DNA of 64,000 nucleotides from Bradyrhizobium tropiciagri (GCF_001189845.1 NZ_LFLZ01000028.1:47451-111450); one strand, 5' to 3'; counted from the stretch's first letter, positions 52,731-62,384 are shown. The notes: generated by a model from the sequence alone, not told the origin. Numbers and translations are program-made.

Positions 52731-53000
52731 GTGATTAGCAAGAACCGCCTGACCCCCTCGGGATGGGCCATCATTGTGCTGAGCGTGTCAGCGCTTGCGC
52801 TCGGCGGCTGCGGCCGCAAGGGACCGCTCGACCTGCCGCCGACCGCGAACGCCGCGCCGGGCGCAGCACCGAGCGACACCGAGAGCGAGCGGGCGGCACA
52901 GCCCAGCGTGTTCAATCCGACCTATGGCTCGGAGGCCGCGCCGGCCGCGACGCGTGGCAATAAACGGCCCTTCGTCCTCGATCCGTTGCTCGGCAACTAA
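52731..53000 (+). CDS. lptM: LPS translocon maturation lipoprotein LptM (YifL-like)
   Basis: An 89-residue lipoprotein starting at GTG 52731. A hydrophobic signal (IIVLSVSALALGGC) ends in the lipobox LGGC, followed by GRKGPLDLPP, the conserved LptM/YifL sequence. In E. coli, LptM helps the LptD/E complex form its correct disulphides. The rest is a low-complexity Ala/Pro-rich tail. As in many proteobacteria, lysA follows, supporting the call. Confidence 0.85.
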   Translation: MISKNRLTPSGWAIIVLSVSALALGGCGRKGPLDLPPTANAAPGAAPSDTESERAAQPSVFNPTYGSEAAPAATRGNKRPFVLDPLLGN

Positions 53001-53006
53001 TATCTC

Positions 53007-53055
53007 GAGCATGATCCGGAAAAGTGCGAAGCGGTTTTCCGAAAAAATCATGCTC
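53007..53055. repeat. Dispersed repeat, GAGCATGATCCGG family, copy 2
   Basis: Nearly identical to the copy at 51097-51145, and again just upstream of a biosynthetic gene (lysA). Confidence 0.85.
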
Positions 53056-53073
53056 AAAAAGATAAAGTCCGTC

Positions 53074-54338
53074 ATGAACCATTTCGACTATCGCAACGGC
53101 GTGCTGCATGCCGAGGCGGTCAATCTCATTGAGCTGGCGGAAGCCGTCGGCACGCCGTTCTATTGCTATTCGACGGCGACGCTGGAGCGGCACTACCGCG
53201 TCTTCACCGAGGCCTTTACCGGCGAGAAGGCGCTGGTCTGCTACGCGATGAAGGCGAACTCCAACCAGTCGGTGCTGCGCACGCTGGCCAAGCTCGGCGC
53301 CGGCGCCGACGTGGTGTCCGGCGGCGAGTTGAAGCGGGCGCTGGCGGCCGGTATTCCGCCGTCGAAGATCGTATTCTCCGGCGTCGGCAAGACCGAAAGC
53401 GAGCTGCGTGCCGCGCTCGCTACCGACATCCTCTGCATCAACATCGAGTCCGAGCCGGAGCTCGAAATGCTGTCGCGCCTTGCGGTCGAGATGAAGACGA
53501 CCGCGCGGATCTCGGTGCGGGTCAATCCCGACGTCGATGCCGGCACCCATGCCAAGATCTCGACCGGCAAGTCCGAGAACAAGTTCGGCATCCCGATCGC
53601 GCGCGCCCGCGAGGTCTATGCCCGTGCGGCGAAGCTGCCGGGCATCAAGGTCACCGGCACCGACGTGCATATCGGCAGCCAGATCACCGATCTCGGCCCG
53701 CTGGAAGTCGCCTTCCGGCTGCTCGCTGAATTCGTGCAGACGCTGCGCGCCGACGGCCACGACATCTCGCACATCGATTTCGGCGGCGGCCTCGGCATTC
53801 CCTATTACATGGACCGCGCCGCGCCGCCGGCACCCGATGCCTATGCGGCGATGGTCAAGCGCGTCACGCATAATCTCGGCTGCACGCTGATGTTCGAGCC
53901 GGGCCGTCTGATCGTCGGCAATGCCGGCATCCTGGTCAGCCGCGTGATCCATGTGAAGCCTGGCGAAGCAAGAACTTCGTCATCATCGACGCTGCGATGA
54001 ACGATTTGATCCGGCCGACGCTGTATGAAGCGCATCACGACATCCTGCCGGTGCGCGAGCCGGCCGCGGGCACGCCGACCATGGTTGCCGACGTGGTCGG
54101 CCCGGTCTGCGAGACCGGCGACTATCTCGCGCTCGACCGCGCGCTGCCGCAGCCGAAGGCCGGCGATCTCCTGGCGATCATGACCGCCGGCGCCTATGGC
54201 GCAGTGCAGTCCGGCACCTACAACACGCGGCCGCTGGTGCCGGAGGTGCTGGTCAAGGACGACCAGTACGCCGTGGTCCGCCCGCGTATCGACGTCGACG
54301 CGCTGATCGCGATGGATAAGCCGGCACCGTGGTTGTGA
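53074..54338 (+). CDS. lysA: Diaminopimelate decarboxylase, one frameshift
   Basis: PLP enzyme that makes lysine from meso-diaminopimelate. ATG 53074 (MNHFDYRNGVLHAEAVNLIE) gives the normal start. PLP lysine is in VCYAMKANSNQSVLR; HIDFGGGLGIPYY binds the phosphate; MFEPGRLIVGNAGILVSRVI follows. Near 53968 the frame changes (gaagcaagaac, one base short of gaaggcaagaac), after which MNDLIRPTLYEAHHDILPVR, CETGDYLALDR and MTAGAYGAVQSGTYNTRPL complete the enzyme (about 421 residues). Sequencing error is the simplest reading. Confidence 0.85.
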
Positions 54339-54364
54339 GCTGCTGAGCGTGCCGCATCCTCGGT

Positions 54365-54530
54365 GTCGTCCTGGCGAAAGCCAGGACCCATAACCACCGC
54401 TCTCGATTGCGATGCTGAGCTGGCGCTCCAGCTCAGCTAAGCCACGTAATCCTGTGGTTATGGGTCCCGGGTCGCGCTTCCGCCTTCGCTCGTTGAGCTA
54501 CGGCGGACAAGTCGCTTGCCCGGGACGACA
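54365..54530. repeat. Palindromic intergenic repeat (GTCGTCCTGGCGAAAGCCAGG type), copy 1
   Basis: Contains gcgaaagccaggacccataa, the inner pair ataaccac / gtggttat and the closing cgggacgac. A related copy lies at 55600-55720. Confidence 0.75.
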
Positions 54531-54547
54531 GCGTGTTGGTCGCTCTT

Positions 54548-54630
54548 GTAGGATGGGTGGAGCGCAGCGATACCCATCATCTCACCGCGCATACCGAATG
54601 ATGGGTATCGCTTCGCTCCACCCATCCTAC
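54548..54630. repeat. Palindromic intergenic repeat (GTAGGATGGGTGGAGC type)
   Basis: gtaggatgggtggagcgcag and cttcgctccacccatcctac pair, with gatacccatcat / atgatgggtatc as inner arms. The 297 bases between lysA and the next gene are made almost entirely of this and the preceding repeat. Confidence 0.8.
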
Positions 54631-54635
54631 GCATC

Positions 54636-55547
54636 TTACTTCGCGGCGTGACTACCGCCCTTGGCCCCGCCGACGATCACGCCCGCGGCCTTCTCGATCG
54701 GCTTGATCGCGGCGGTGAAATCCGAATCCGGGCCCTCGTCGCGGATGATGACTTCCCAGAGCCGGCCGACCGCTTCGGCGACTTCCATCGAGAGCCCGAG
54801 CGCGCGCATTTCCTCGACGGCAAGGCGCACGTCCTTGACCATCAATCCGGTGGCGAAGCCGAAGTCGAAGCTGCGCGGCAAGACCGCGCGCGGAAACTTG
54901 TCGCGGCTCGCGGTGTTCAGCCCCGAGCCGGCATTGATGACGTCGATCATCACCGCCGGATCGAGCCCGGACTTCACGCCCATCACGACAGCCTCGGACG
55001 TTGCGACCATCGCGGTTGCGGAGAGGAAGTTGTTGGCGAGCTTCATGGTCTGGCCGGAGCCCGGCTTGGTGCCGATGAAGAACACCTTGCCGATCACGTC
55101 GAGCGCGCCCTTGACCAGCTCGAAATCGGCGCGCGGGCCCGACACCATCACCGCCAGCGTGCCCTTCTCGGCGCCGGAGACGCCGCCGGAGACCGGGCTG
55201 TCGATCTGCACGATGTTCTTCTTGGCCAGCAGATCGTGGATCTTGACGGCCATCCGCGAGCCGACGGTGGAGAGATCGATGAAGCGCTTGACGCGCGTGC
55301 CTTCGATCACGCCGCCTGCGCCGGTCGCGACCTCGAGCGAAGCCTGCAGCGAGGGCAGGCTCGCCATCACGGTCTCGACGCGATCGGCGATGTCCTTCGG
55401 CGACGATGCTGCCGCAGCGCCGAGCGCAACCAGCCTGCCGAGCGCGTCCTTGCTGGTGTCGAACACGGTGAGCTTGTGGCCGGCCTCGATCAGCCGGCGC
55501 GCAATCGGGAAGCCCATCTTCCCGAGGCCGATGAATCCGATTTCCAT
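54636..55547 (-). CDS. 3-hydroxyisobutyrate dehydrogenase family / tartronate semialdehyde reductase-like
   Basis: A 303-residue beta-hydroxyacid dehydrogenase. The NAD(P) motif is EIGFIGLGKMGFPIARRLIE; the substrate region DSPVSGGVSGAEKGTLAVMV and the catalytic-lysine stretch GSGQTMKLANNFLSATAMVA are intact. ATG 55547 (AAGGA upstream) is preferred to 55592. It could act on 3-hydroxyisobutyrate (valine breakdown) or tartronate semialdehyde; sequence motifs do not separate them. It is on the same strand as the following decarboxylase-like gene. Confidence 0.85.
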   Translation of the reverse strand: MEIGFIGLGKMGFPIARRLIEAGHKLTVFDTSKDALGRLVALGAAAASSPKDIADRVETVMASLPSLQASLEVATGAGGVIEGTRVKRFIDLSTVGSRMAVKIHDLLAKKNIVQIDSPVSGGVSGAEKGTLAVMVSGPRADFELVKGALDVIGKVFFIGTKPGSGQTMKLANNFLSATAMVATSEAVVMGVKSGLDPAVMIDVINAGSGLNTASRDKFPRAVLPRSFDFGFATGLMVKDVRLAVEEMRALGLSMEVAEAVGRLWEVIIRDEGPDSDFTAAIKPIEKAAGVIVGGAKGGSHAAK

Positions 55548-55599
55548 GGGTCGTTTCCTTTTCTTCGTTATGCGCGGAGCCCCGCGCCCCACATTCAGT

Positions 55600-55720
55600 G
55601 TCGTCCTGGCGAAGGCCAGGACCCATTACCCCAGGACCTTGTTGCTTTACCGATCTAGGGCCACAGCTTTCGTAGCGATGACATTCGGTGGTTATGGGTC
55701 CTGGCTTTCGCCAGGACGAC
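55600..55720. repeat. Palindromic intergenic repeat (GTCGTCCTGGCGAAGGCCAGG type), copy 2
   Basis: gtcgtcctggcgaaggccag pairs with ctggctttcgccaggacgac at its end. Same family as 54365-54530. Confidence 0.8.
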
Positions 55721-55740
55721 GGCGGTGAGGCAGCCGGGCC

Positions 55741-56124
55741 TCACGCCTTGTTGTCGAGCTCGGCGAACACCTCGCGCGCGATGCGGAAGCTGTCGACGCC
55801 GGCGGGGATGCCGGCATAGATCGAGACCTGCATGAAGATCTCGCGGATCTCGTCGCGCGACACGCCGTTGGTCAGCGCGCCCTTGATGTGCGCCTTCAAT
55901 TCGTGTGGCCGGTTCAGGATCGAGATCATCGCGAGATTGAGCATGCTGCGGGTCTTGTGCGGCAGCTCCTCGCGGCCCCAGACCGCGCCCCAGCAATATT
56001 CCGTGACCAGTTCCTGGAACGGCTTGTTGAAGCTGTCCGAGTTCTTCAGCGCATTGTTGACATAGGTCTCGCCGAGCACCGCCTTGCGGATCTCGAGCCC
56101 CTTGTCGTGCGTCTTCTGGTCCAT
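55741..56124 (-). CDS. Carboxymuconolactone decarboxylase family protein
   Basis: A 127-residue helical protein with GLEIRKAVLGETYVNNALKN, EYCWGAVWGREELPHKTRSM and HIKGALTNGVSRDEIREIFM, the PcaC/AhpD-like pattern. PcaC converts 4-carboxymuconolactone to beta-ketoadipate enol-lactone in protocatechuate breakdown, and the length fits a stand-alone PcaC. No other pca genes lie near, so a different carboxylactone or a peroxidase-like role is possible. Confidence 0.75.
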   Translation of the reverse strand: MDQKTHDKGLEIRKAVLGETYVNNALKNSDSFNKPFQELVTEYCWGAVWGREELPHKTRSMLNLAMISILNRPHELKAHIKGALTNGVSRDEIREIFMQVSIYAGIPAGVDSFRIAREVFAELDNKA

Positions 56125-56294
56125 ATTTTTTCCTCATGCGTTAGGACGATGGTTCGCCCGGACGTTACGGGGTCGAACTGCCGCAGTCACGCCTTCGTGT
56201 TATGCGTATTTCCCGGTGTGGGTTACGCCCCGGAACGGGTGCCTCAAAGCCGCCGCCGTGCTAGGCTGACCTGCCGGCTACCCCGGAGATTTTA

Positions 56295-58921
56295 TTGAGC
56301 GGAGCCAACATCGACCCGTCTGACAACGCCTCACGCGCCGTCCCCGACAGCGATGCGATCGCGCGTCTGAAGCTCACCGAGGCTCTCCAGCGGGCAAAAT
56401 TCGCGATTGCGTGGGAACGGGCCTGGCCGCATCTGGCGCGGTTCCTGACGGTTGCAGGGCTGTTCCTGGTGGCGTCTTGGGCCGGGCTGTGGCTGGTGCT
56501 GCCGTTTGCCGCACGGCTCGCCGGCGCCGCCCTGTTCGGCCTTGCCGCGCTCGCGGCGCTGCTGCCGCTGGTGCGCTTCCGCTGGCCGAGCCGCGAGGAG
56601 GGCCTGAGCCGGCTCGACCGCGGCGCCGGCATCCGCCATCGCCCGGCGACCACGCTCTCCGACACGCTCACCAACAAGGACCCGGTCGCGCTGGCGCTGT
56701 GGCAGGCACAGCGCGAGCGCACGCTGGCCTCGATCAAGCGCATCCGCGCCGGTCTGCCGCGGCCGCGCGTTTCGCTGCACGACCCCTGGGCGCTGCGCGC
56801 GCTGGTCATCGTGATGCTGGTCGCGTCCTATGTCGCGGCCGGCGACGAGCGCGGGCTACGGATCGCCTCCGCGTTCGACTGGAACGGCATCATGGCGCCG
56901 GCCAATGTCCGGGTCGACGCCTGGGTGACGCCGCCGAACTACACCGGCAAGCCGCCGATCATCCTGTCGAACGCCAACAAGGACGCCAACGCGGCCGACA
57001 CCACCCCGCTCGCGGTTCCCTCGGGCAGCACGCTCTTGGTGCGCTCCAGCGGCGGCACCATCGACGTCGTGGTCGGTGGCGGCGTCACCGAGGTGGCACC
57101 GGAGGGGCAGGCGCCGAAGGGCACCAATGAGCGGCATTTCAAGATCACCGGCGACGGCACCGCGCATGTCCGCGCGCCGGCCGGCCAGCCGCAGTGGAAA
57201 TTCACCGCGACCCCGGACCGTCCGCCGTCGATTGCGCTCGCCAAGGACCCGGAGCGGCAGGCGCGCGGCGCCTTGCAGCTGTCCTACAAGCTCGAGGACG
57301 ATTACGGCGTTACCGAAGCCCGCGCACAGTTCGCGCCGCGGCCCGGTGATGCGGCGAAGGACGCGACCAAGGAAGCGAGCAAGGATGCCGACGGCAAGGC
57401 CGCACAGCCGCGGCCGCTGTTCGAGCCGCCGCAATTCCCGCTGGTGCTGCCGAATGCGCGCACCCGCAACGGCGTCGGCCAGACCGTCAAGGACCTCAGC
57501 GAAGACCCGTATGCCGGCGCCGACGTGACGCTGACGCTCTCCGCCAAGGACGAGGCCGGCAATGAGGGCAAGAGCGAACCGTTCAACATGCGGCTGCCGG
57601 AGCGGCTGTTCACCAAGCCCTTAGCGCGCGCGCTGATCGAGCAGCGCCGCATCCTGGCGCTCGATGCCAACCAGAACGGCCAGGTCTACGCCGCGCTCGA
57701 TGCGCTGATGATCGCGCCCGAGATGTTCATGCCGGAGACCGGCTATTATCTCGGCCTCCACACCGTGGCCCGCCAGCTCGAGGCGGCGCGCACCGACGAT
57801 CAGCTGCGCGAGGTCGTCGCCAGCCTGTGGGCGCTCGCCGTCACCATCGAGGACGGCAACATCAGCGACGTCGACAAGGCGCTGCGCGCGGCGCAGGACG
57901 CGCTCAAGCAGGCGCTCGAGCGCGGCGCGAGCGACGAGGAGATCAAGAAGCTCACCGACAATCTGCGCGCGGCGCTGGACAATTTCCTGCGCCAGATGGT
58001 CGAGCAGTTCCGCAACAATCCGCAGCGGCTCGCGCGGCCGCTCGATCCCAACGCCAAGGTGCTGAGCCAGCAGGATCTCAAGAACATGCTCGATCGCATG
58101 GAGCGGCTGTCGCGCTCCGGCGACAAGGATGCGGCCCGGCAGTTGCTCGAGCAGATGCAGCAGATGCTGGAAAACCTGCAGATGGCGCAGCCCAATCAGG
58201 GCGACGACGACATGCAGCAGTCGCTCAACGAGCTCGGCGACATGATCCGCAAGCAGCAGCAATTGCGCGACAAGACCTTCAAGCAGGGCCAGGATTCCCG
58301 CCGCGACCGCATGCGCGGCAAGCAGGGCGATCAGTCGATGGGCGACCTGCAGCAGGATCAGCAGGCGCTGCGCGACCGCCTCAAGAAGCTGCAGGAAGAG
58401 CTCGCCAAGCGCGGCATGGGTCCGGATCAGCGCGGCCAGAAGGGCCAGAAAGGTCAGAAAGGCGATCAGGCCCAGCAGGGCGAGCAAGGCGGCGATCAGG
58501 GTGATCAGGGCGACGACGGCGACGGGCTCGACCAGGCCGATTCCGCGATGGGCGATGCCTCCGGGCGGCTCGGCGAGGGCAATGCCGACGGCGCGGTGGA
58601 TTCGCAGGGCCGCGCGCTGGATGCGCTGCGCAAGGGCGCGCAGAGCCTTGCGGATGCGATGCAGCAGGGCGACGGCGACCAGCCCGGCGACAGCCAGGCA
58701 ACCGCGCCGGCCGCCAGCAGAGCGGCGGCAACCAGACCGATCCGCTCGGCCGCCCGCTGCATGGCCGCGAATTCGGCGACGACTACACGGTGAAGATCCC
58801 CGGCGAGATCGACGTCCAGCGCGTCCGCCGCATCCTCGAAGAGCTGCGCCGCCGCCTCGCCGATCCGTCACGCCCGCAGATCGAGCTCGACTACATCGAG
58901 CGGCTGCTGAAGGATTATTGA
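56295..58921 (+). CDS. TIGR02302/DUF4175 family membrane protein, one frameshift
   Basis: About 875 residues, TTG start with GGAG seven bases upstream. Two N-terminal hydrophobic regions (FLTVAGLFLVASWAGLWLVL and WALRALVIVMLVASYVAAGD) anchor a large periplasmic part with an Ig-like domain, then long helices (residues about 520-660) and a Gln/Gly/Asp-rich collagen-like stretch (GQKGQKGQKGDQAQQGEQGG). Near 58712 the frame changes; adding one base lets it finish with the conserved LEELRRRLADPSRPQIELDY and stop at 58921. Conserved in alphaproteobacteria next to cell-envelope genes; function not established. Confidence 0.8.
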
Positions 58922-58940
58922 AGTCACCACACGTTCCACT

Positions 58941-59046
58941 GTCATCGCCCGGTTCAACCGGGCGATCCAGTATTCCAGAGACGTCAGTGCTTGAATCGAG
59001 AGGCCTCGGCGTACTGGATGCCACGCCTTCGCGGGGCATGACGAGG
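58941..59046. repeat. Palindromic intergenic repeat (GTCATCGCCCGG type)
   Basis: Begins gtcatcgcccggttcaaccg, with the local hairpin cccggttcaaccggg, and ends gccttcgcggggcatgac. The ccagtattcc / gtactgg arms pair imperfectly. Lies between convergent genes. Confidence 0.65.
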
Positions 59047-59075
59047 TACGTGTGGGTTTCGCCTGCGAAGACGGC

Positions 59076-59453
59076 CTAGCTCGCCTTCCTCGCCGCCAGC
59101 GCATCCGCCACCGCGGTGCGGATATCGGCGACCGAGAACGGCTTGGTCACCACGTCATGCACGATCGCCTCGAGGCCGGAGGCGCGCTCGCGCTGATGGG
59201 CGAAGCCGGTCATCAGCAGGATCTTCAACTCCGGAAAGTCGCGTGCCGCGGTCAGCGCCAGTGCGATGCCGTCCATCACAGGCATCTGGATGTCGGTGAG
59301 CAGCAGGTCGAACGCGCCTTCGTCGCGCGTCAAGACCTCCAGCGCCTCGGCGCCGTCCTGCGCGGTCACGGTCTCGTGGCCGTCCATGGCGATGGCGCGC
59401 GCCACCAGCGAGCGCATCGAATCTTCGTCGTCGGCGATCAGAACACGCGTCAT
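59076..59453 (-). CDS. Single-domain response regulator (CpdR-like)
   Basis: A 125-residue receiver domain without an output domain: MTRVLIADDEDSMRSLVARA (acidic pocket), FDLLLTDIQMPVMDGIALAL (phospho-acceptor Asp), LLMTGFAHQ (Thr) and DVVTKPFSV (Lys). Length and sequence resemble CpdR, which in Caulobacter and rhizobia controls ClpXP degradation of cell-cycle proteins. The CpdR name is an inference; it could serve another kinase. ATG 59453 is preferred to 59474. Confidence 0.8.
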   Translation of the reverse strand: MTRVLIADDEDSMRSLVARAIAMDGHETVTAQDGAEALEVLTRDEGAFDLLLTDIQMPVMDGIALALTAARDFPELKILLMTGFAHQRERASGLEAIVHDVVTKPFSVADIRTAVADALAARKAS

Positions 59454-59489
59454 GGTGATGGTCGGTTCCCGCAAGTGTTGGCGCGCAGC

Positions 59490-60350
59490 TCAGGCGCGGC
59501 CGCCGGTGAGGTCATGCTTGTTGAAGAAGCGTACGTCGATATTGCGGCCTTCGGCCGGCGGCGAGGCGAGGCGCGACTTGAAGAACGCGCGTTCGCCGGG
59601 CTTGAGCACCGGCTGCTCCAGCACCGCATTCCAGGCATAGATCTCGGCGCCCTGCGCGTCGCGGACCGAGAAGCGCAGTCGCGGCAATTCGAGCGGCTTC
59701 CTGGTCTGGCCGACGATCATGCCCTCGATGACAAGCACCGGCTTGCCGTCCACGGTCTCGTTGGTGATCTTGACGTCCTTGAAGGCAAGCCCGCGCAGAT
59801 TCACGTCGAGCCCGACCATCTTGTAGAACAGCGCCGTCTGCGGCAGCAGCCGCACCACGTCGTTGCGCCAGACGAACAGCGCGATGATCAGCGCGGCCAT
59901 TGCGGCGCAGGTGGTCGGCAGGGCGCCGATCACCGGCATGAAGGGAATCCGGGGCAGGGAGGGCAGGCGGAACAGGCGGGGAAACCGCGGCAGGCGGAAG
60001 CGGCGCTTTCCAGTTGCCTCCTGGCCGTCGGCATGGGCCGCGGCATCCGCCTCGGCCACCGCCGGCCACGCGGCGGCGTCGCCCCCCTCGGGCAAATCGG
60101 CCGAAATCGACGGGCTGTCGACCACTGGGGTCTCGTCAGCCTCCTCGCGGCCCATCGCCTCCCATTCGGCGGCAAGGTTGGACCCGGCGGCCTCGTAGGC
60201 CAGAGTGGGCGCCGCCGCGCCGATCGCGTCCTCCGGCCGGGCCAGCCAGACCTCGCGGCAGCGGGAACAGCGGACGGTGCGTCCGGCCTCCCCGAGGGTG
60301 GCCGGATTGATGGCATAGGATGTTGTACAATGCGGACAAACGATATGCAT
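59490..60350 (-). CDS. MJ0042 zinc-ribbon and DUF3426 membrane protein
   Basis: A 286-residue protein beginning with a zinc ribbon (MHIVCPHCTTSYAINPATLG and RCSRCREVWLAR, giving four Cys). An acidic linker follows, then one transmembrane helix (CAAMAALIIALFVWRNDVVR) and a periplasmic DUF3426 part (VKITNETVDGKPVLVIEGMI, EIYAWNAVLEQPVLKPGERA). The start at ATG 60350 matches the ribbon; a longer frame to 60605 goes into repeat sequence. It is divergent from ftsEX. Its role is unknown, although the gene is conserved beside ftsEX in this group. Confidence 0.85.
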   Translation of the reverse strand: MHIVCPHCTTSYAINPATLGEAGRTVRCSRCREVWLARPEDAIGAAAPTLAYEAAGSNLAAEWEAMGREEADETPVVDSPSISADLPEGGDAAAWPAVAEADAAAHADGQEATGKRRFRLPRFPRLFRLPSLPRIPFMPVIGALPTTCAAMAALIIALFVWRNDVVRLLPQTALFYKMVGLDVNLRGLAFKDVKITNETVDGKPVLVIEGMIVGQTRKPLELPRLRFSVRDAQGAEIYAWNAVLEQPVLKPGERAFFKSRLASPPAEGRNIDVRFFNKHDLTGGRA

Positions 60351-60477
60351 GGAGCCGAATCTCCACCGTGTGGTATGCCCGGATGCTACTGAGCGACCGT
60401 TAACGAATCGGAAACCATAACCGACGCACAAGCTTTCTGTGCGGTTCGCGGCCGCTCGGCGGGGTGTTCGGGCCGCC

Positions 60478-60579
60478 AAAGCGTTTTCGAGCGAAGTGGG
60501 TACCGGTTCGCGTGAAGAAAACGCGTCCAAGCAAGAATCCAGAGCCGTTCCGATTTCATCGGAACGGAAAGGGCTCTGG
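60478..60579. repeat. Dispersed repeat, AGCGTTTTCGAGCGAAGTGG family, copy 2
   Basis: Same family as 45552-45656: aagcgttttcgagcgaagtg, accggttcgcgtgaagaaaa and terminal hairpin ccgttccgat / atcggaacgg. It occupies much of the 281-base gap before ftsE, where promoters for both sides should also lie. Confidence 0.85.
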
Positions 60580-60631
60580 AGTTGGGTAGTTGGGTATTGG
60601 GCCACAGGCCCTCTCGAACGGAGCTAGCGCA

Positions 60632-61291
60632 TTGGTTCGGTTCGAAAATGTCGGTCTGCGCTACGGGCTCGGCCCGGAGATTTTGCGCGACCTCTCCTTC
60701 ATGATCCCGGCGCACTCGTTCCAGTTCCTCACCGGGCCGTCAGGCGCGGGCAAGACCTCGCTGCTGCGGCTGTTGTTCCTGTCGTTGCGGCCGACCCGCG
60801 GGCTGGTCAATCTGTTCGGCAAGGATGTCTCCCTGCTGAGCAAGGACCAGGTCGCCGACCTGCGCAAGCGGATCGGCATCGTGCTGCAGGACTTCCGCCT
60901 GCTCGACCACATGACGACCTATGAGAACGTCGCGCTGCCGTTCCGCGTGATGGGCCGCGAGGAATCGACTTATCGCCGCGAGGTGATCGACCTGTTGAAA
61001 TGGGTCGGGCTCGGCGAGCGGATGGATGCGCTGCCACCGATCCTGTCGGGCGGCGAGAAGCAGCGCGCGGCGATCGCGCGCGCGGTGATCTCGCGGCCGC
61101 AATTGCTGCTGGCCGACGAGCCGACCGGCAGCGTCGATCCGACGCTCGGGCGCCGCCTGCTGCGGCTGTTCATCGAGCTCAACAAATCCGGCACCGCGGT
61201 GATCATCGCGACCCACGACATCACGCTGATGGATCAATACGAGGCGCGGCGGCTGGTGCTGCATCAGGGACGGCTGCACATCTATGAATAG
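60632..61291 (+). CDS. ftsE: Cell division ATP-binding protein FtsE
   Basis: The 219-residue ATPase of the FtsEX complex, which drives periplasmic murein hydrolase activation at the septum. Walker A FLTGPSGAGKTSLLRLLFLS, Q-loop IGIVLQDFRLLDHMTTYENV, signature ILSGGEKQRAAIARAV and Walker B LLLADEPTGSVDP are intact. The start is TTG 60632 with GGAG 9 bases upstream; this gives the normal length. It overlaps ftsX by 8 bases. Confidence 0.9.
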   Translation: MVRFENVGLRYGLGPEILRDLSFMIPAHSFQFLTGPSGAGKTSLLRLLFLSLRPTRGLVNLFGKDVSLLSKDQVADLRKRIGIVLQDFRLLDHMTTYENVALPFRVMGREESTYRREVIDLLKWVGLGERMDALPPILSGGEKQRAAIARAVISRPQLLLADEPTGSVDPTLGRRLLRLFIELNKSGTAVIIATHDITLMDQYEARRLVLHQGRLHIYE

Positions 61292-62255
61292 GGGCGGCGA
61301 CGAGAAAGTGTCGTTGGTCGATCTCGGGCGCGAGCGCCCGCAGGTCCCGGCCACCGCGCGCAACATGTCGCCGATCGTGCCGCGCGCCTCGATCTCGGGC
61401 CGCGCGCTGGTTGCGGTGGTCGCGATCATGACCTTCCTCGCCTCGCTGACGACGGGCACCGTGCTGCTGGTCAGCGCGTCGGCGGCCGAGTGGCAGTCGG
61501 AAGTCTCGAGCGAGATCACCATCCAGGTGCGCCCCTCGCCCGGCCGCGACCTCGATCGCGACGCGCAGGCGGCCGCGGATGCGATGCGGGCGCAGTCCGG
61601 CATTCTCGAGGTCCGTCCGTTCAGCAAGGAGGAATCCGCCAAGCTGCTGGAGCCGTGGCTCGGCAGCGGGCTCTCGATCGACGAACTGCCGGTGCCGCGC
61701 GTCATCGTGGCGCGGGTGCAGCCCGGCACCACGCTCGATCTCGCTACGCTGCGCGCGCGGGTGACGCAGGTGGCGCCGACCGCAAGCGTCGACGACCACC
61801 GCGCCTGGATCGAGCGCATGCGCTCGATGACCGGCGCCACCGTGTTTGCCGGTGTCGGCATCCTGATCCTCGTGATCATCGCCACGATCATTTCAGTGTC
61901 GTTCGCCACGCGTGGCGCGATGGCCGCCAACCGTCCGATCGTCGAGGTGCTGCACTTCGTCGGCGCCGGCGACAGCTTCATCGCCAACCGCTTCCTGCGG
62001 CATTTCCTCCGCCTCGGCCTCGAAGGCGGGCTGATCGGCGGCGGCGCGGCGATGCTGGCGTTCGGCTTCTCCGAGTCGATTGCCAACTGGTTCTCCGGCA
62101 CGCCGGTGGGCGACCAGTTCGCGGCCCTGCTCGGCACCTTCTCGTTGCGTCCGTCGGGCTATCTGGTGCTGGCGTTGCAGGCGGTGCTGATCGCGGCGAT
62201 CACCGCTTGGGCGTCGCGGCGCACCCTGTTCGCCACGCTCGACGACATCGATTGA
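61284..62255 (+). CDS. ftsX: Cell division protein FtsX
   Basis: A 323-residue membrane partner of FtsE. A cytoplasmic tail precedes the first helix (LVAVVAIMTFLASLTTGTVL), a periplasmic domain (about residues 70-185, with QSGILEVRPFSKEESAKLLE), then three C-terminal helices (VGILILVIIATIISVSFATR and following) and the family block NRPIVEVLHFVGAGDSFIAN. It starts within the end of ftsE. Confidence 0.9.
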   Translation: MNRGGDEKVSLVDLGRERPQVPATARNMSPIVPRASISGRALVAVVAIMTFLASLTTGTVLLVSASAAEWQSEVSSEITIQVRPSPGRDLDRDAQAAADAMRAQSGILEVRPFSKEESAKLLEPWLGSGLSIDELPVPRVIVARVQPGTTLDLATLRARVTQVAPTASVDDHRAWIERMRSMTGATVFAGVGILILVIIATIISVSFATRGAMAANRPIVEVLHFVGAGDSFIANRFLRHFLRLGLEGGLIGGGAAMLAFGFSESIANWFSGTPVGDQFAALLGTFSLRPSGYLVLALQAVLIAAITAWASRRTLFATLDDID

Positions 62256-62350
62256 CGGCCGGCGGCATCGCAACGATGGCGCCGATTTCGTGATCGCGGT
62301 TCGCGGGGCGAGTGTGATTTGGCGGGCATACGCGCGGGCCTGGCCGCGGC

Positions 62351-62384
62351 AAAACCGGTTTCCACTTTTCCGGATCATGCTCTA
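62351..62384. repeat. Half copy of the GAGCATGATCCGG repeat family
   Basis: aaaaccggtttccacttttc followed by cggatcatgctcta, the reverse-complement arm of the elements at 51097 and 53007. It lies between ftsX and the YdcF-like gene. Confidence 0.75.

Noticed and set aside
51243..54338. argH and lysA as genuine pseudogenes
   Set aside because: Every break is a single missing base, flanking sequence and active-site motifs are intact, and loss of both pathways together is unlikely in a free-living bacterium.
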